Notes: a model not told the origin generated them from the sequence alone. A DNA stretch of 64,000 bases from Elusimicrobiota bacterium (GCA_022709755.1 JAKLIF010000001.1:248001-312000), one strand, 5' to 3'. Positions 17,791 to 28,600 are shown, counted from the stretch's first letter. A program made the numbers and translations.

Positions 17791-19111
17791 ATTCCCAATA
17801 CACCCTCAGATTCGCCTTGCTGGTTCCGGCTCCTCGGGTCAAGAAAACATAAAAAACATCCTCAGTCTTCACGGACATATCGCAGAGTTTGAGGAAATCA
17901 TAAAGTATTTTATATCCTTTCGGACGGAAGCCGCTGTCCCGTCCGCGACAGATTTTCCTCCAGACCTCGGTCTCGACCCCCCAAAAACCGCTCAGGACGT
18001 CCCCGGGGACGTTCTTCCGTCTCAACCACAATCCCGTTTTCCCCAGGATGCTTCCGATGGCGGTGATGGTCTTTCTTCCCCAAGACCGTCCCGTGACCGC
18101 GGCCCGAACCCCCACACACACGGGGGTTCCGAGTAAAAGATGGTTGTAGAGGTACGACACGCCGCGGGCCGGATGTTGGCCATCTCCATCCATGACGATG
18201 AAATAGTTCGTCTTGACATCGGCGATGGCGCCCAAAACACTGGCAGTCAGCCCCCGGACCTCGTGATCGCCCCGCTGTCGGAGAGAAATCGCGGGGTTTT
18301 GTCTTCCCTGTTCTCGGACGATCTCAACCGTGCGGTCATGGGACCCCCCGTCGGACACGATGACCTTGATATCTCTATATGACTGCGTCACGTCCCGGAG
18401 AACAGCCGCGATGGTCCCCTCCTCGTTCAAGGTGGGTATGATGACCGTCAAGTCTCCAAAGCTCCGGGGGTCCTCCTTCCCCCCATTCTTCACGGCGACC
18501 AGGAATAGGCTGAACGTCTTGAGTGAGAAGGCGATCCTGATTGAAAATCCCCGGGAAACCAGGAGGTTCCGGATGGCCTCCATGGAAAAACGATGGACAT
18601 GACCGCACTGATGCCGATAATAATCGTTCCTTAATACGATCCCCTGAAAAACCCTGTGGAATGCAAAAAGGAGCCGCCACGCGCTCAGGGCCGTATCATG
18701 GGGCACCGACACGATGAACACACCCCCGTCCTTCAACAATCGATGGGCCTGCGCGACGGCCGCGTCCACATCGACGATATGTTCCAACACCTCCGCCGCC
18801 ACGACGATGTCGGATGACTGCGCCGGAAGATCCGACTGGACGATGTCCCCCACGTGGTAACCTGCCAGCCGGCCCCTTTCTTTCCCGTGAGCCAGCAGAT
18901 TCTCATTCAGGTCGATGCCATAGACCGGCAAACTCTCGGTGTTCCAACAACAACTGCCCGCGCCGAAATCCACTATTTTCATCCCGGGCCGATAACTGTC
19001 TTTGACAAAAGAATTCACGATGCGATAACGGGTCCTATGAAACCATCGACGCAACGGATTGATGCTTTTCAATTGGTCGTCGTAAAAATGTCCCGATATT
19101 TCGCTATACAT
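17768..19111 (-). CDS. SAM methyltransferase fused to DPM-like GT2 glycosyltransferase
   Basis: 447 residues from ATG 19111 (MYSEISGHFYDD). The longer open frame upstream overlaps the DUF6485 gene and has shadow-like composition, so it is excluded. Residues about 1-215 are a class I methyltransferase (VDFGAGSCCW as motif I; VVAAEVLEHI; LKDGGVFIVSVP). Residues about 222-447 are a GT-A family 2 domain of dolichyl-phosphate-mannose-synthase type: VIIPTLNEEGTI, VSDGGSHDRT, IVMDGDGQHP (metal-binding DxD) and GDVLSGFWGV. The GT2 half would make a polyprenyl-phosphate sugar, the donor class used by the two GT-C enzymes in the window. The methyltransferase substrate is unknown. Confidence 0.88.
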   Translation of the reverse strand: MYSEISGHFYDDQLKSINPLRRWFHRTRYRIVNSFVKDSYRPGMKIVDFGAGSCCWNTESLPVYGIDLNENLLAHGKERGRLAGYHVGDIVQSDLPAQSSDIVVAAEVLEHIVDVDAAVAQAHRLLKDGGVFIVSVPHDTALSAWRLLFAFHRVFQGIVLRNDYYRHQCGHVHRFSMEAIRNLLVSRGFSIRIAFSLKTFSLFLVAVKNGGKEDPRSFGDLTVIIPTLNEEGTIAAVLRDVTQSYRDIKVIVSDGGSHDRTVEIVREQGRQNPAISLRQRGDHEVRGLTASVLGAIADVKTNYFIVMDGDGQHPARGVSYLYNHLLLGTPVCVGVRAAVTGRSWGRKTITAIGSILGKTGLWLRRKNVPGDVLSGFWGVETEVWRKICRGRDSGFRPKGYKILYDFLKLCDMSVKTEDVFYVFLTRGAGTSKANLRVYWEYVRSLLC

Positions 19112-19176
19112 TGTCTGTCCGGTCGATTCCCGTCTGGGGCGAGTGGGAGGAGCGATACACAACAGCGGCGTTGGGC

Positions 19177-19368
19177 CTAAGCGCCTCTGGCACGAAGATA
19201 AGCCGACACCGAGCGGTCGTAGGTCTTTTCCGCGGTCTTGTCGAAATAGCACGCCGGCAACTCGCCGGAGGCCCGATGGTAGGCCACGCATTCGCAGCAA
19301 AGCCCTTTCCGGGAGCAGGGGTACGTGCAATTGCAATTCTTCATATTCTTCGTCTTATTGCATTCCAT
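19177..19368 (-). CDS. Small cysteine-rich DUF6485-type protein
   Basis: 63 residues from ATG 19368, with GGGAG eight bases upstream. Eight cysteines: [17 protein letters not shown], then KGLCCEC, then LPACYF. The spacing looks like one or two metal- or cluster-binding knuckles; I recognise it as the DUF6485 type, whose function is not known. It follows the redoxin gene by 14 bases within the DsbD > redoxin > DUF6485 series, so a thiol/disulfide or metal-handling role is possible. A longer frame starting at 19404 lacks support. Confidence 0.75.
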   Translation of the reverse strand: MECNKTKNMKNCNCTYPCSRKGLCCECVAYHRASGELPACYFDKTAEKTYDRSVSAYLRARGA

Positions 19369-19382
19369 GGGAGAGGCTCCCG

Positions 19383-20003
19383 TCACCGATATTTCACGGA
19401 ACATCCGTAGGGTTGAGTCGCCGACACGCTCACTTTTTTCCCGGAGAGGGCCTCTTCCAACGCGTTCCGCACGTGGTTCTTGGCTCGGGGAATATCTTCG
19501 GGATCGGAACTGGCGATATCGTCGATGGCCCCCTTGTAGATGAGGATCCCCTTCGGGTCGATGATGAACAAATGCGGCGTGGTCTTCGCGCCGTAAAGCG
19601 TCCCTGTCTCACCCAGCGGGTCCAACAGGACCGCCGACGCCGCGATGTTCTTGACGGGGATAATGTTCGTGTTCCATTCGGCGGCGCTGTAAAATCCCTG
19701 TTTCCCCTCCGCCGAAGAGCAGACAGTGAGCCACACCACCTTCTTGCGGACGTATTCCCGCTGAAGGGACTGCATGTTGCCGCTGTTGTAATGTTTCCGG
19801 ACGAACGGGCAATCGGGGTTGGTCCATTCCAGGACCACATAACTCCCTCTCCACTGCTCCAGCGAAACGTCTTTCCCGCGCGTATCCGTCGCGTTGATGG
19901 CCGGGGCCGGACGCCCGATCTCCGGATCTCCGGCTTCCACGGTCCGGCTCATCGATAAGACAGCGAGCAAACACAACCACGATATCAAGCACTTCTTCTT
20001 CAT
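19383..20003 (-). CDS. Exported AhpC/TSA-Redoxin family thiol protein
   Basis: 206 residues. Signal peptide about 1-24 ([18 protein letters not shown], cut near VEAG). Redoxin fold: [15 protein letters not shown], then [17 protein letters not shown], where the single Cys in the DCPFVRKHY segment is the likely peroxidatic/active cysteine, and [12 protein letters not shown] with the cis-Pro. The C-terminus ends YGCSVKYR, providing a second conserved cysteine typical of this subfamily. Likely a periplasmic thiol oxidoreductase or peroxidase reduced by the membrane protein DsbD, whose gene overlaps its start by four bases. Confidence 0.88.
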   Translation of the reverse strand: MKKKCLISWLCLLAVLSMSRTVEAGDPEIGRPAPAINATDTRGKDVSLEQWRGSYVVLEWTNPDCPFVRKHYNSGNMQSLQREYVRKKVVWLTVCSSAEGKQGFYSAAEWNTNIIPVKNIAASAVLLDPLGETGTLYGAKTTPHLFIIDPKGILIYKGAIDDIASSDPEDIPRAKNHVRNALEEALSGKKVSVSATQPYGCSVKYR

Positions 20004-22123
20004 GGGGACACCTCCCGGGGGGAACCTTCCATTTGAATAGCATCGATCAGGGTCGACGGGGTGATCATGGCCGGAAGGAGGAGAGGCTCTCGATGGGGAC
20101 CGGGGGCATAGTAGACGTAGAGCGGCACCCCGCTCCGGTCGTAACGCTGCAACGCCCTCGTGATGGAATCATCGCGGGTCGTCCAATCCGCCTTGAGCGC
20201 ATGGATCCCCCGTTCCTTGAATAACCGGATGACTCGCTCCGAGCGGAGAGTGGTCCGCTCGTTCACCTGGCAGGTGAGACACCACGCCGCCGTAAAATCC
20301 ACAAAGACAGGGAGACCCTGTTGTCTCAACCCGTCCAAGCGTTGTTCCGAAAAAGGTTCCCACGCCAGACCTTCCGACGAGCCCGGGGCAACCGTCTTTT
20401 CAACCGGCTTTTTGACGAGATGGATCCCCCAAGCCAGGCCGACGGCGATCAGGAGGATCGCCGTTCCGGAAGCCAGTCGTCTCGTCGATTCGGAACGGTC
20501 GAAACCCGTTCCTCTCCCGAAAATCCATGCCGCCCCTCCGACCAGGATGAGGGAGAGCATGAATCTCAGGAGGACCCCCCCGGCCACCTGTTGTTTCATG
20601 ACCCATAGCAACCACAGGGACGTCAAGAGGAGGAAGATTCCCATGACTTGTTTCAGAATCAGCATCCACCGTCCCGGTTTAGGGACATATCTCAAGAGGG
20701 CCGGATTGAAGGACAGGAGAAGATACGGGAATGAAAGACCCAACGCGAGGGAGGTGAAGACCATCATCGCGACTCCAACGGGCTGTGCCAACGCAAAACC
20801 CAACGCCGACCCCATAAACGGGGCCGTGCACGGCGTGGCGACGACCGTGGCCAGGATCCCGTTGAGGAACGTTCCGGTATATCCCGAATGGACGGCGGCC
20901 AAAGAACTGGCGCCCGCCCAAGACACCCCCACTTCGAAGACGCCCATCATGTTGAGACCAAGCAACAGGAACAACAGCGTCAAGCAAACGACAAATACCG
21001 GCGATTGGAGCTGAAACCCCCATCCCAACTGCTCTCCCCCCGACCGAAGCAACAAGAGCAAACCGGCCAGGACCCAAAACGAGAGGATCACTCCACCGGT
21101 GAAGACCAACCCGTGGCGGCGGATCACCCCCCTTTCGCCATGCGCATGTTTTACAAAACCCAGTATTTTCAGGGAAAGGACGGGAAGGACGCAGGGCATG
21201 AGATTGAGGAGGAGCCCGCCCAAAAAAGAAAAGAGGACGGCCAAACCCAATCCGTCCGACGATTCGGATACGGGGACCAGGGGCACATCGACGAGGAGCG
21301 CCGGTTCGGAATCGGGGCCACGCCAACCACCGGACGCGACGAGAACCCCCCTGAGATTCGCCGGTTTCTCTCCACTCAGGGTGGAAAGATCATATTCCAA
21401 CACATAACCGCCGGTCCGACGGCGCAGATGTCCCGTGTCGATCCGCTCGATCAGGGTCGGCTCATCGGGGAAAAAATCGATGCGGTCCGGGAGAAGAGAC
21501 GCGTCGGCGGGAGGAGTCAGCCGCAGTCTGACGGTTTTGTGGTCGCGTTCTGCTCGAACCCCCCAATCGGAGGACTCCAGGGGGAGGCGAAACCGGGCCG
21601 CGGAAAACAGGGCGCTCCGGTCCTGATCGATCCGGGGAGGGGCGTGCCGGACGGGAAGGGTCAATTGAAGATCCGTGTGGGCCGGCAGACAGATATCGGC
21701 GCACTCGAGCCAATCCAACCGAAGAGACACTCGGGCATTTCCCTCCGGCAGGCGGGGCGAGGTCTCCAGACGGACCAACAGCACGACCTGGTCTTTATAG
21801 CCGAATGTGACGAGAGAGCCGTTCGCGATCTTCTCCGGATAGGGCCACGCCACAGGTCCGGCCGAGATCCCTTCCGGGAGATTCCAGCGCAGACGCGCCG
21901 GGAGGCCCGAATCCCCCGGATTCTTCCAATAGGTGTGCCACCCCGGATCCATCTTCATGATGATGGCCACCCAGAAAGATGTCCCCGGTCGAAGGGAAGC
22001 CACTTCGGAAACCAACGTCACCTGCGCGTGTGATTTTTCATCGGGAAGGACAGAAGCCCCCCCCAGAAAAAGTCCGGAGCAGAGCGCGAGGAAACAGAAT
22101 CGTTTGAATCGGAGGGGCGACAT
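20000..22123 (-). CDS. dsbD: DsbD-type thiol:disulfide interchange protein
   Basis: 707 residues: a signal peptide (about 1-30), an N-terminal periplasmic immunoglobulin-like DsbD domain (about 35-270) with the redox pair LECADICLP, an eight-helix membrane domain (about 290-540) with the two essential cysteines in LNLMPCVLPVLSLK and ATPCTAPFMG, and a C-terminal periplasmic thioredoxin domain with AWCLTC (about 615-700). It carries electrons from cytoplasmic thioredoxin across the inner membrane. The downstream, ATGA-coupled redoxin and DUF6485 protein are probable recipients. All redox cysteines are present. Confidence 0.94.
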   Translation of the reverse strand: MSPLRFKRFCFLALCSGLFLGGASVLPDEKSHAQVTLVSEVASLRPGTSFWVAIIMKMDPGWHTYWKNPGDSGLPARLRWNLPEGISAGPVAWPYPEKIANGSLVTFGYKDQVVLLVRLETSPRLPEGNARVSLRLDWLECADICLPAHTDLQLTLPVRHAPPRIDQDRSALFSAARFRLPLESSDWGVRAERDHKTVRLRLTPPADASLLPDRIDFFPDEPTLIERIDTGHLRRRTGGYVLEYDLSTLSGEKPANLRGVLVASGGWRGPDSEPALLVDVPLVPVSESSDGLGLAVLFSFLGGLLLNLMPCVLPVLSLKILGFVKHAHGERGVIRRHGLVFTGGVILSFWVLAGLLLLLRSGGEQLGWGFQLQSPVFVVCLTLLFLLLGLNMMGVFEVGVSWAGASSLAAVHSGYTGTFLNGILATVVATPCTAPFMGSALGFALAQPVGVAMMVFTSLALGLSFPYLLLSFNPALLRYVPKPGRWMLILKQVMGIFLLLTSLWLLWVMKQQVAGGVLLRFMLSLILVGGAAWIFGRGTGFDRSESTRRLASGTAILLIAVGLAWGIHLVKKPVEKTVAPGSSEGLAWEPFSEQRLDGLRQQGLPVFVDFTAAWCLTCQVNERTTLRSERVIRLFKERGIHALKADWTTRDDSITRALQRYDRSGVPLYVYYAPGPHREPLLLPAMITPSTLIDAIQMEGSPREVSP

Positions 22124-22177
22124 GATCAGATCGTCTGATTAAGAATGGGGGGTGATCGATCCCGTCGGGATCCCCGG

Positions 22178-25100
22178 TTAGGTTTGAGAAGGGTGGCAGC
22201 TCAGATCGGTCATATCGCGGACCAACCCGTCGTAAGAAAGCAGCTGTCCATCCGAATCCAATGTCAGGACGGGGACGGTCTGGATGCATCGGATAGAACC
22301 GTCTTTACGGATGATGCGATGGAGGGCGGGGATCCCCTTGTGCTCCTGCATGATCATCCGGATCTGTTCGTGGACGATCCCTCGGTCCTCTTCCGGGACC
22401 ATCTGGATCCAAAGGAAAGGATTGTCCACAAAATCCCGCGGGGTATAACCCGTGACCTTCTCGACTTCGGGGGTATGGCGCGTCTCCACGGCGATGCCGT
22501 CACGGAAAGTGACGGTGAACCGATAATCCGTGATGGCCGAGGCCAGGTGTTGATAGTGTTCCATGTTATTCTTCAGGTCCCGCCAGGCATGGAGGCGCGC
22601 CACGACGCCGCTGCATTGGACTCCCACCATGGCGAAAGTCTTCTGCATGTGAGGAGAAAATGAATCGTAGCGATGTGACGCCGCATTGATGACGGCCACG
22701 ACCCGGCCGCCATATCGGACCGGGATCACGGCCATGGCCTTCAGATTCTCTTTCCGACGGACATCATCCATCATGAAAGCGATCTGATTATAATGACCGA
22801 AGAAAGGTTTACCCTGCTGGACGAGGTTCATCTGGGCGGAATCGATGCCGATGTGGGAGACCTTTTCGATGAACTCATCGGACAGTCCGTGGGCCGTGAT
22901 CAGTTCCAGCGCGCCCGTATGCCGGTTCACGTCATAAATCCCACCGCAATCCACCTCGTCCGTCCTTAATATCGATCTCAACACCTGTTCATAGGCCTCT
23001 CGGATATCGCCGATGGAATTCAGGACAAGGCTGAGGTCGTGGAGGAGGGTGCGCATTTCCATCGATTTAAGCCGCTCCTCTTCCGTTCCCAAAGCGATGG
23101 AGATCAATTCGAAAAACCGCTGATCCTCGTCGGTCGGCTGATAATCCTCCCGGAACAGGAGGCACAGCGTGCCCCGGAGTCCGCCGCCGAATTTGACCCC
23201 GATGCCGATATAGGTGCTGAACGGATGGTTCATCAGACCCGGATCGGTTTTGGCATAATCCGACGCCGGGAGGTTGCGGATGTATGTATACCCTCCGCCG
23301 TGCAGGATGACGTCGTGACAGATGCGTCCCCGGGCGTCGAACTTGGGGGTGAACCCGGCCGGGGCGTTCCAGCATCCCACGGCATGGAATTGCTCCCCCT
23401 CCAACCGGTTATAAAAAGCGCTCGATGCTTTAAATATGTCGCCGCAGAGAGAGACCAGTTGTTGAATATTCTGCTGGGGGTCGGCGCCGTAACGGATGAA
23501 ACATTCGTTCAACCGTTCCAGGCGGTCCCTCACACGACGACGTTCCGTGATATCTTCGACGATCCCATCAAAATAGATCTGCCCGGACTCGTCTCTTTTC
23601 ATGGCGGCCGTCACGGAGCCCCATATCTCCCGCCCTTTCAACGTCTTGAGGGGAAGTTCCTCATCCAGCAGTTCGCCGGTATTCATCAATTTATCGCTGA
23701 ACTTCTGCCGGTCCTCTCTGTTCGCGTAGAGATCACTCACATTATGTTTCAAGAATTCTTCCTTGGAATCCGCCTCGAACATCCTCACGATGGCCGGATT
23801 GGCCTCCAAGAAATGCCCATCCGGACCGGGAGTGTTGCGATAGACCCCCACGGGGATGTTCTGCACAAGATCCTCATAGCGTTTCTTCGCCTTCAATATC
23901 TCCATCTCGGCCTTCTTGCGGTCGGTGATGTCACGCAACACACCCATGAGCCCGGAGATATTCCCATACATATCCCGGATGACGTGCCCCTTTTCCTCCA
24001 ACCAGTGGATCGCCCCGTTGGGTTCCTTGAGGCGGAGGACGGTCGGGAACTCGCGGCCGGTGGTGATGGTCTCCTGGAATTCGGCGATGACCCGTTCACG
24101 GTCCTCCTCCAAGATAAAATCCATGTAGCTCCGGGAGATGACATCCTCCGGCTGGTACCCGTAAGCTTTCAGTTGGGGGCTGGCATAAGTGATCATGCCG
24201 CTTTTATCGACGGAAACGATCACGTCATTGGTTCCCTCGACCAGTTCCCTGAACTTCTTCTCGTTCTCCAAAAGGGCTTCCTCGGACCGGATACGGACCA
24301 ACGCCCCACCGAGCTGGATGGCCACCATCTCGAGGATGCGGCGGGCGTAATCGGGGATGACGTCATAATGGTGGGATCCCAGAATAAGCGCCGCGATGAC
24401 CCGGTTCACATACCGGATCGGGACGATGGCCATTCCCCGGAACCCTTCCGCGTCGCAATCCGGATGCATCATCCCCGACACGTTGGTGTAATGCGTGTAG
24501 ACGGGTTTTCCGGATATGACCATCTGCATGGGAAGCGTGGGGAGATCGAACCGACTGGTCTGCTCGACGAACGGTTTCGTGAGGCCCTTGTGGGTCACGT
24601 GCTGGATGCATCCCCGTTCATGGTCGACCGTATAGACGAAACCGGCGTCGACCACCTTGGTCTGGAACGCGATCTCCAGGATATGGTTGAACGCCTCATT
24701 GGCGTTCTGGATGGAGTTCAGGACGATGCCCAGGTCCCGCTGGATCCTCAGCATCATCTCCATCCGCTTGCGGTCCGTGATGTCGCGGGTGATGCTGGAT
24801 CCGCCGATGATCTGCCCCGACTCGTTCTTCACGGGAGAAATGGAGATGGACACCTCCACGCGGGTGCCGTCCTTTCTCAGACGGATCGTCTCCAAATTCT
24901 CGATGGTCGCGCCGCCGCGGAGGGTCTCCTGGTTCTGGATGATCTCGTGCGACACCTCCGGAGGAATGACCATGGACACGTGCTTGCCCTTGGCCTCTTC
25001 GGAGGAATATCCGTATAACTTCTCGGCTCCCTTGTTCCAGCTGAAGATGGTCCCATCCAATCGGGCCCCGATGACGGCGTCCTGGGAAGATTCGACCAGG

Positions 25101-25540
25101 GAGGCGAGCAACATCTTCTCCTCCAAAACCTGGCGATGACCGGTCACGTCGTGGATGATGCAACAAAGGATCCGCTTCCCGGCGGAAAGGAGAGGGGCCG
25201 AATAGACTTCGACCTCCCGGGATTCGCCGTTGGAGAGTCTGTGTTTCGAGAAGAGATGCCCCCCCTGGGGATGTTGATGCGGGACCTCCCTCATCAAATC
25301 CGTCGAGGCCGCCACGCTGATGTCGGCTATTTTCCGGGTCAGCAGGTATTCGTGGCTGTAACCATAGAAGGAACAAGCGGCGGGGTTGGCATCGAGGATA
25401 CGGTCCGTGTCGGGATCCACCAAAAGGATGGGGACGAAATCATTATTGAACACATCGGAGACCGCCTTCCGGGACGGGAGAGAACGGACGGGGGACGTTT
25501 TTTTGCGGACCACGCGTGTGGGCTTTTTACTCTTATTCAT
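22178..25540 (-). CDS. Multi-PAS/GAF sensory protein without an output domain
   Basis: 1,120 residues, soluble. Approximate order: PAS (28-138), PAS with PAC (140-262), GAF (270-425), PAS/PAC (435-560), PAS (563-690), GAF (695-850), GAF (855-1005), PAS/PAC (1010-1115). PAC ends are clear (SSITRDITDRKR; MGVLRDITDRKK; DGIVEDITERRR). The first and third GAF units look like internal duplicates (IVLNSIQNANEAFN / LVLNSIGDIREAYE; MAIVPIRYVNRV / MAVIPVRYGGRV). No histidine kinase, GGDEF, EAL or helix-turn-helix domain is seen, so any output must come from a partner. AGGA lies 8 bases before the ATG. It sits 70 bases downstream of the giant gene on the same strand. Confidence 0.88.
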   Translation of the reverse strand: MNKSKKPTRVVRKKTSPVRSLPSRKAVSDVFNNDFVPILLVDPDTDRILDANPAACSFYGYSHEYLLTRKIADISVAASTDLMREVPHQHPQGGHLFSKHRLSNGESREVEVYSAPLLSAGKRILCCIIHDVTGHRQVLEEKMLLASLVESSQDAVIGARLDGTIFSWNKGAEKLYGYSSEEAKGKHVSMVIPPEVSHEIIQNQETLRGGATIENLETIRLRKDGTRVEVSISISPVKNESGQIIGGSSITRDITDRKRMEMMLRIQRDLGIVLNSIQNANEAFNHILEIAFQTKVVDAGFVYTVDHERGCIQHVTHKGLTKPFVEQTSRFDLPTLPMQMVISGKPVYTHYTNVSGMMHPDCDAEGFRGMAIVPIRYVNRVIAALILGSHHYDVIPDYARRILEMVAIQLGGALVRIRSEEALLENEKKFRELVEGTNDVIVSVDKSGMITYASPQLKAYGYQPEDVISRSYMDFILEEDRERVIAEFQETITTGREFPTVLRLKEPNGAIHWLEEKGHVIRDMYGNISGLMGVLRDITDRKKAEMEILKAKKRYEDLVQNIPVGVYRNTPGPDGHFLEANPAIVRMFEADSKEEFLKHNVSDLYANREDRQKFSDKLMNTGELLDEELPLKTLKGREIWGSVTAAMKRDESGQIYFDGIVEDITERRRVRDRLERLNECFIRYGADPQQNIQQLVSLCGDIFKASSAFYNRLEGEQFHAVGCWNAPAGFTPKFDARGRICHDVILHGGGYTYIRNLPASDYAKTDPGLMNHPFSTYIGIGVKFGGGLRGTLCLLFREDYQPTDEDQRFFELISIALGTEEERLKSMEMRTLLHDLSLVLNSIGDIREAYEQVLRSILRTDEVDCGGIYDVNRHTGALELITAHGLSDEFIEKVSHIGIDSAQMNLVQQGKPFFGHYNQIAFMMDDVRRKENLKAMAVIPVRYGGRVVAVINAASHRYDSFSPHMQKTFAMVGVQCSGVVARLHAWRDLKNNMEHYQHLASAITDYRFTVTFRDGIAVETRHTPEVEKVTGYTPRDFVDNPFLWIQMVPEEDRGIVHEQIRMIMQEHKGIPALHRIIRKDGSIRCIQTVPVLTLDSDGQLLSYDGLVRDMTDLSCHPSQT

Positions 25541-25610
25541 GACCGCTTCCTATTATACAACGAAAGGGATGAAAAAAAACTGTGATTTATGGCAGGCGGG
25601 ATGAGCAGGC

Positions 25611-28600
25611 TTACGCCTGGATGTTAAACAAGGTCTGCTGTTCGTGCCACTGATCCAACCGTTCGGCCCCGATCTTCTCGCTCTCCAGGACGACGGCATT
25701 GCCCTGCCGGTGGGGTGCCAACAGGCGGGCGACGTCGTCTTCCGTATAGCCATAGCGATCTTTCAACATGGATTTCAACCAGGCCAGGGCGGCCCCGGTC
25801 ACTTCCACGCGGAGACCGACGTTCAGGATCTGGAACGCCACCGTCGGCCAACCGGCCTTCTGCGCGACTTTTTCCCACCAGATCGCGCCGTCCGGATGGG
25901 TCAGGATCCAGACTTTCCAGGTACGCCAACTGCCGCGGCCCGAGACGGACTGGATCTGTTCGGCGATCCGCTCCGGTGTCTTCCACCGGTCGACGTCGAA
26001 GACGAGTTTGTCGGAAACCATCTCCTGGGGGATGGCCAACTTCGCGATCAGTTCGTTGGTAAAGCGGGTCTTCTCCGAATCGGATCCGATGATCGATGTA
26101 TCCAGCACCAGGGAGAACAAGACCTTCTGTCCCCTGGCGTTGACCTCACGTGCCCGTTCGATCTGCTCCCTCACCAAATCGCGGCCCATGCCGTCGATGA
26201 CGACAGAACCGTCGGCACGGATGTCCACCCAACCCCGCAGGTCCGTCACGACCAGCTCCACCGTGTTGTGAGACCAATTCGGCGCCGGGGAGGGGATCAC
26301 CGGAGTCGGTCCCGTCACGGTCTTTGACACCGGAGCCGGGCCATCGGAAGGCTTGGATCCGCGCGCCAAGAGCGTCGTGAAAGGATAGTTCTCGGCCAGA
26401 GACGTGAGGTAGGGCATCTTGGGAGTCTCCGCCGCGTTCTTCTCTTCCGACAAGAACGCCAAATCCAGATCATCCAAAACCACCAGGATCACCTTCTGTT
26501 GCCGGCCCGCGACGGTCGAGGGCAACAAAGACTGTCCCTCGTCGCCTTCGGGAGAAGGCAGGCCCATCATGTGACAGACCGTCGGACCGACATCCGCCGC
26601 CATCCCGCCTCGGCGAAGCTCGGGGGATCGGGGATCGCGGGGAGACAGGGACGGGTCGAAATAGAAGAAAGGCATGCGCGCGGAGGGATAGGGGTATTCG
26701 GGCCTGTCGGCGGAGATCACGACGCGCGCGTTCTGCCGCCGGGCCTCCTCGAGGATCCGCCCGATCTTGCGGTCCACGTCGTTCATGGACACTGCGCCCT
26801 CGCCTCCGGAGACGGTCCCCGTCATCCGGACGGACACGATATCGTCGCTCTTGAGCCGGTCCGCGATGTTCTTCACCAGACGCGATCCGTCCCTGTCACT
26901 CCCGCCGGTCAAACGCACGACCAAATCCTCCGACATCGATTGTCCGTGAGCGCGAAGAGTCTGCCGGATCCCGTCGATCCCCGGATGGGATCCATAGAGA
27001 AGGTGCCGTGTCGAACCCGACAACGGAGTGGGGGCGACCATCTTCTTGACGGGTCGTCCGCGTCTGCTGCGCAAATATTGTATCTCTCCGGACATCTTGT
27101 CATAGATCCCCAACAGGGCGCCCATGGAGACGGATCCCGCCGGAAGCCGGAGCCAGGGCGTGATTGGCCAGAGAAAGAACGTCCTCAACATATCCATCAG
27201 ATCACCGGCGCGCGAGTGATTCGACGAACCCACCAATCGCTCCACCTCACGGGCCACCCATTGTTGGGAGATGTTCGAGATCAGCGGAGTCTCCTTGAGA
27301 CTGCTGTCGGAGAACGCGTTGCGGAACCCGTTCTGTTCGATGGCCAGCCAATCGACGAATCTCATGTCGGGATGGGCCAGCCAGATCTTGATGCGTTCCC
27401 CGGAGGCGCCGCGCGTGTCAAAGATCCAACTGTTGTCCTGGGCGACCGCGACGTTGATGCCGAGCTTATAGAAGAATTGGAGGAAATGGCTCTTATAATC
27501 GTTCACGACGGAAAGCCGGACGTTGCTGGTCGGCATGCTCACGACGGGGATGCGCGATTTGGCGATGGCAGGGAGGATCTCCCTGCGCAACTGCCGGAGT
27601 TCGAGGATCTCCTCGCGGGTGTACCCCACCGTGTTGTGTTTCGGCAGAACGCCCAGGATCGTGATGTGCTCCAAGCGATCCACATGGCCGGACGAGATGA
27701 CCTGTTTGACCCTCAGCAACGCCAATTTCTGTTCTTGCGGACGCCAGGCCTCTCCGACGTGCATGCTGACCTTGAGTCCGTTCCGGCGCGCCAAGCGCAT
27801 GGCGGGCAGCATGGTCCATGGGAAGAAATCCTCCTCGGAACCGACCGAACCGATCCCGACGAGCCGCCGGGCGTAACGCGGATTCGTCACCCACCAATCC
27901 TTCCTCAAAGCGATCAAGTCGTTCACCCGTTGGACCTGTTCCCGGCGCGCGGCCTCCGACAGGAACACGAGCTTCACGAACTCCTCATCGTTCAGTCGGC
28001 GGCTCTCCCGGAACAGTTCCAACTGTTCCATGAATTCGTCGAGCCAGGTCTTCTCTTCGGCGAGATCCGATGCCGAGAGGTCCGCCGTGAACACCTGCGC
28101 CTCCAGCCATTGGCGAAGAGCGTCGACGAGCCGAGGGAAGGGAAGGTCCTTGTTCTGTCGGTAGAAGAGGCCGGAGGCCTCGATGGCCGAACGTCCCTTG
28201 TCCCGCAAAATCGCTTCCGGCTCTTTCCGGGTCACGAGGACGGCCGCGGGCCGGGCATGCCCGCCGGTGATCTCGTCCACCTCGTCGAATGCCTTCATAT
28301 ATTTGGACACGATCTCCGGGAGGGTGCTCTGCTCGCCGGGACGGAGTCCCGACATCTGCAGTTCCATCACGGTCACGTTGTCGTTGTAGTATTCCGCCAA
28401 AATGGATTCCCTCAGGGCGATGTGGTTGGCCGTCGCATTGTTCCGGAGAGGGATTTCGCCTGTCTTGTTGAACCAGATGTATTCTTTCAGCGTCCCCTCC
28501 CCCTTCTTGGGACGATATTCGATGAACCGCTCCGCCCTCTGGATTGCCTGGCGGAACTGCCATTCCGTCCCGAAATAATCCTTCAAGGTCTTGATGAAAT

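Noticed and set aside
19112-19336. N-terminal extension of the methyltransferase-GT2 protein
   Set aside because: It overlaps the well-supported DUF6485 gene, has Arg/Pro/Leu-rich shadow composition, and the ATG at 19111 starts a normal methyltransferase N-terminus.
23039-25018. 659-codon frame antisense to the PAS/GAF sensor
   Set aside because: The opposite strand shows clear PAS and GAF motifs; this frame does not.
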